Shown piece by piece: positions 63,957-64,000 of a DNA stretch of 64,000 nt. Below the pieces are notes generated by a model. The model was not told the DNA's origin, made no database searches, and worked only from the letters and a program-made list of their open reading frames with translations. Source of the DNA: Pseudomonas siliginis (GTDB taxonomy: Bacteria > Pseudomonadota > Gammaproteobacteria > Pseudomonadales > Pseudomonadaceae); contig NZ_JAHSTW010000007.1 of the NCBI RefSeq assembly GCF_019145195.1, positions 1-64,000 of the forward strand, given 5' to 3'. How positions within the stretch are numbered: position 1 is the stretch's first letter; each line of letters begins with the position of its first letter. The position numbers and the translations under genes were made by a program.

Positions 63957-64000
63957 TCACTTGTTGTCGCGGTGTTCGAACTCGCCTTCGATCACATTCG
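63957..64000 (-). CDS. fxsA: FxsA-family membrane protein, last 13 codons and stop
   Basis: The minus strand ends ...NVIEGEFEHRDNK followed by TGA (63957-63959). The acidic tail and the position upstream of groES match FxsA (PA4387 in P. aeruginosa), a small inner-membrane protein. Only the tail is in the window. An inverted repeat CACGGCACC-CGCA-GGTGCCGTG (63923-63944) follows and may end its transcript. Confidence 0.6.
   Translation of the reverse strand, partial: NVIEGEFEHRDNK

Overview
The window is a chromosomal segment of a Pseudomonas, most likely a member of the P. fluorescens complex. The evidence is high-GC codon use, many Pseudomonas-type REP palindromes between genes, and two gene blocks whose order matches P. 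aeruginosa from memory. The first block (about 3.0-10 kb) runs pykA, enoyl-CoA hydratase, ferredoxin reductase, a sadC-like diguanylate cyclase and class I fumarase. The second (about 41-64 kb) runs epimerase, argP/argO, sodB, bifA, icmP, a di-heme lipoprotein, imelysin, DUF1513, mexVW, inaA, a methyltransferase, colS/colR, PAP2, groEL/groES and fxsA. No rRNA, tRNA, CRISPR array, integrase or IS element was seen.

Left end (1-2.8 kb): the N-terminal 481 residues of a large Ig-like-repeat protein that runs off the window, a DUF6124 gene behind a highly structured leader with an overlapping leader reading frame, and a PilZ protein.

Accessory region (10-41 kb): a Tc insecticidal toxin locus of one TcB (SpvB/midN/midC) followed by two tandem TcC (RHS) genes. 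The two TcC genes share a 1.35 kb core that is about 98% identical but carry unrelated C-terminal toxin tips; the second is cut by a single TGA codon. No TcA gene is present. Next come a DctB/DctD-like two-component system and a KgtP-type alpha-ketoglutarate permease with two candidate enhancer sites and a sigma-54 promoter. Further catabolic and regulatory genes follow: a flavin reductase, AraC and LysR regulators, aruI plus an aldehyde dehydrogenase (2-ketoarginine route), pobR/pobA plus a DHA2 exporter, a Cache protein and others.

Conserved right half (41-64 kb): arginine/lysine export (argP/argO), Fe superoxide dismutase, and the c-di-GMP phosphodiesterase gene bifA, which is split by an in-frame TAG exactly between its GGDEF-like and EAL domains. 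A lipoprotein cluster related to iron handling follows (icmP, di-heme, imelysin, DUF1513), then the MexVW-type RND pump, the ColRS envelope-stress system with two ColR-type boxes in front of its neighbours (methyltransferase-inaA and PAP2), and the heat-shock groESL operon with a sigma-32 promoter and a structured leader.

Most notable: (1) the bifA amber codon, in a window that also encodes the opposing cyclase SadC; (2) the tandem TcC genes with a homogenised core, exchanged tips and one nonsense codon; (3) a palindrome shared by the TcB and Ig-protein promoter regions; (4) the structured, translationally coupled leader of the DUF6124 gene; (5) a complete sigma-54/enhancer circuit for alpha-ketoglutarate uptake.
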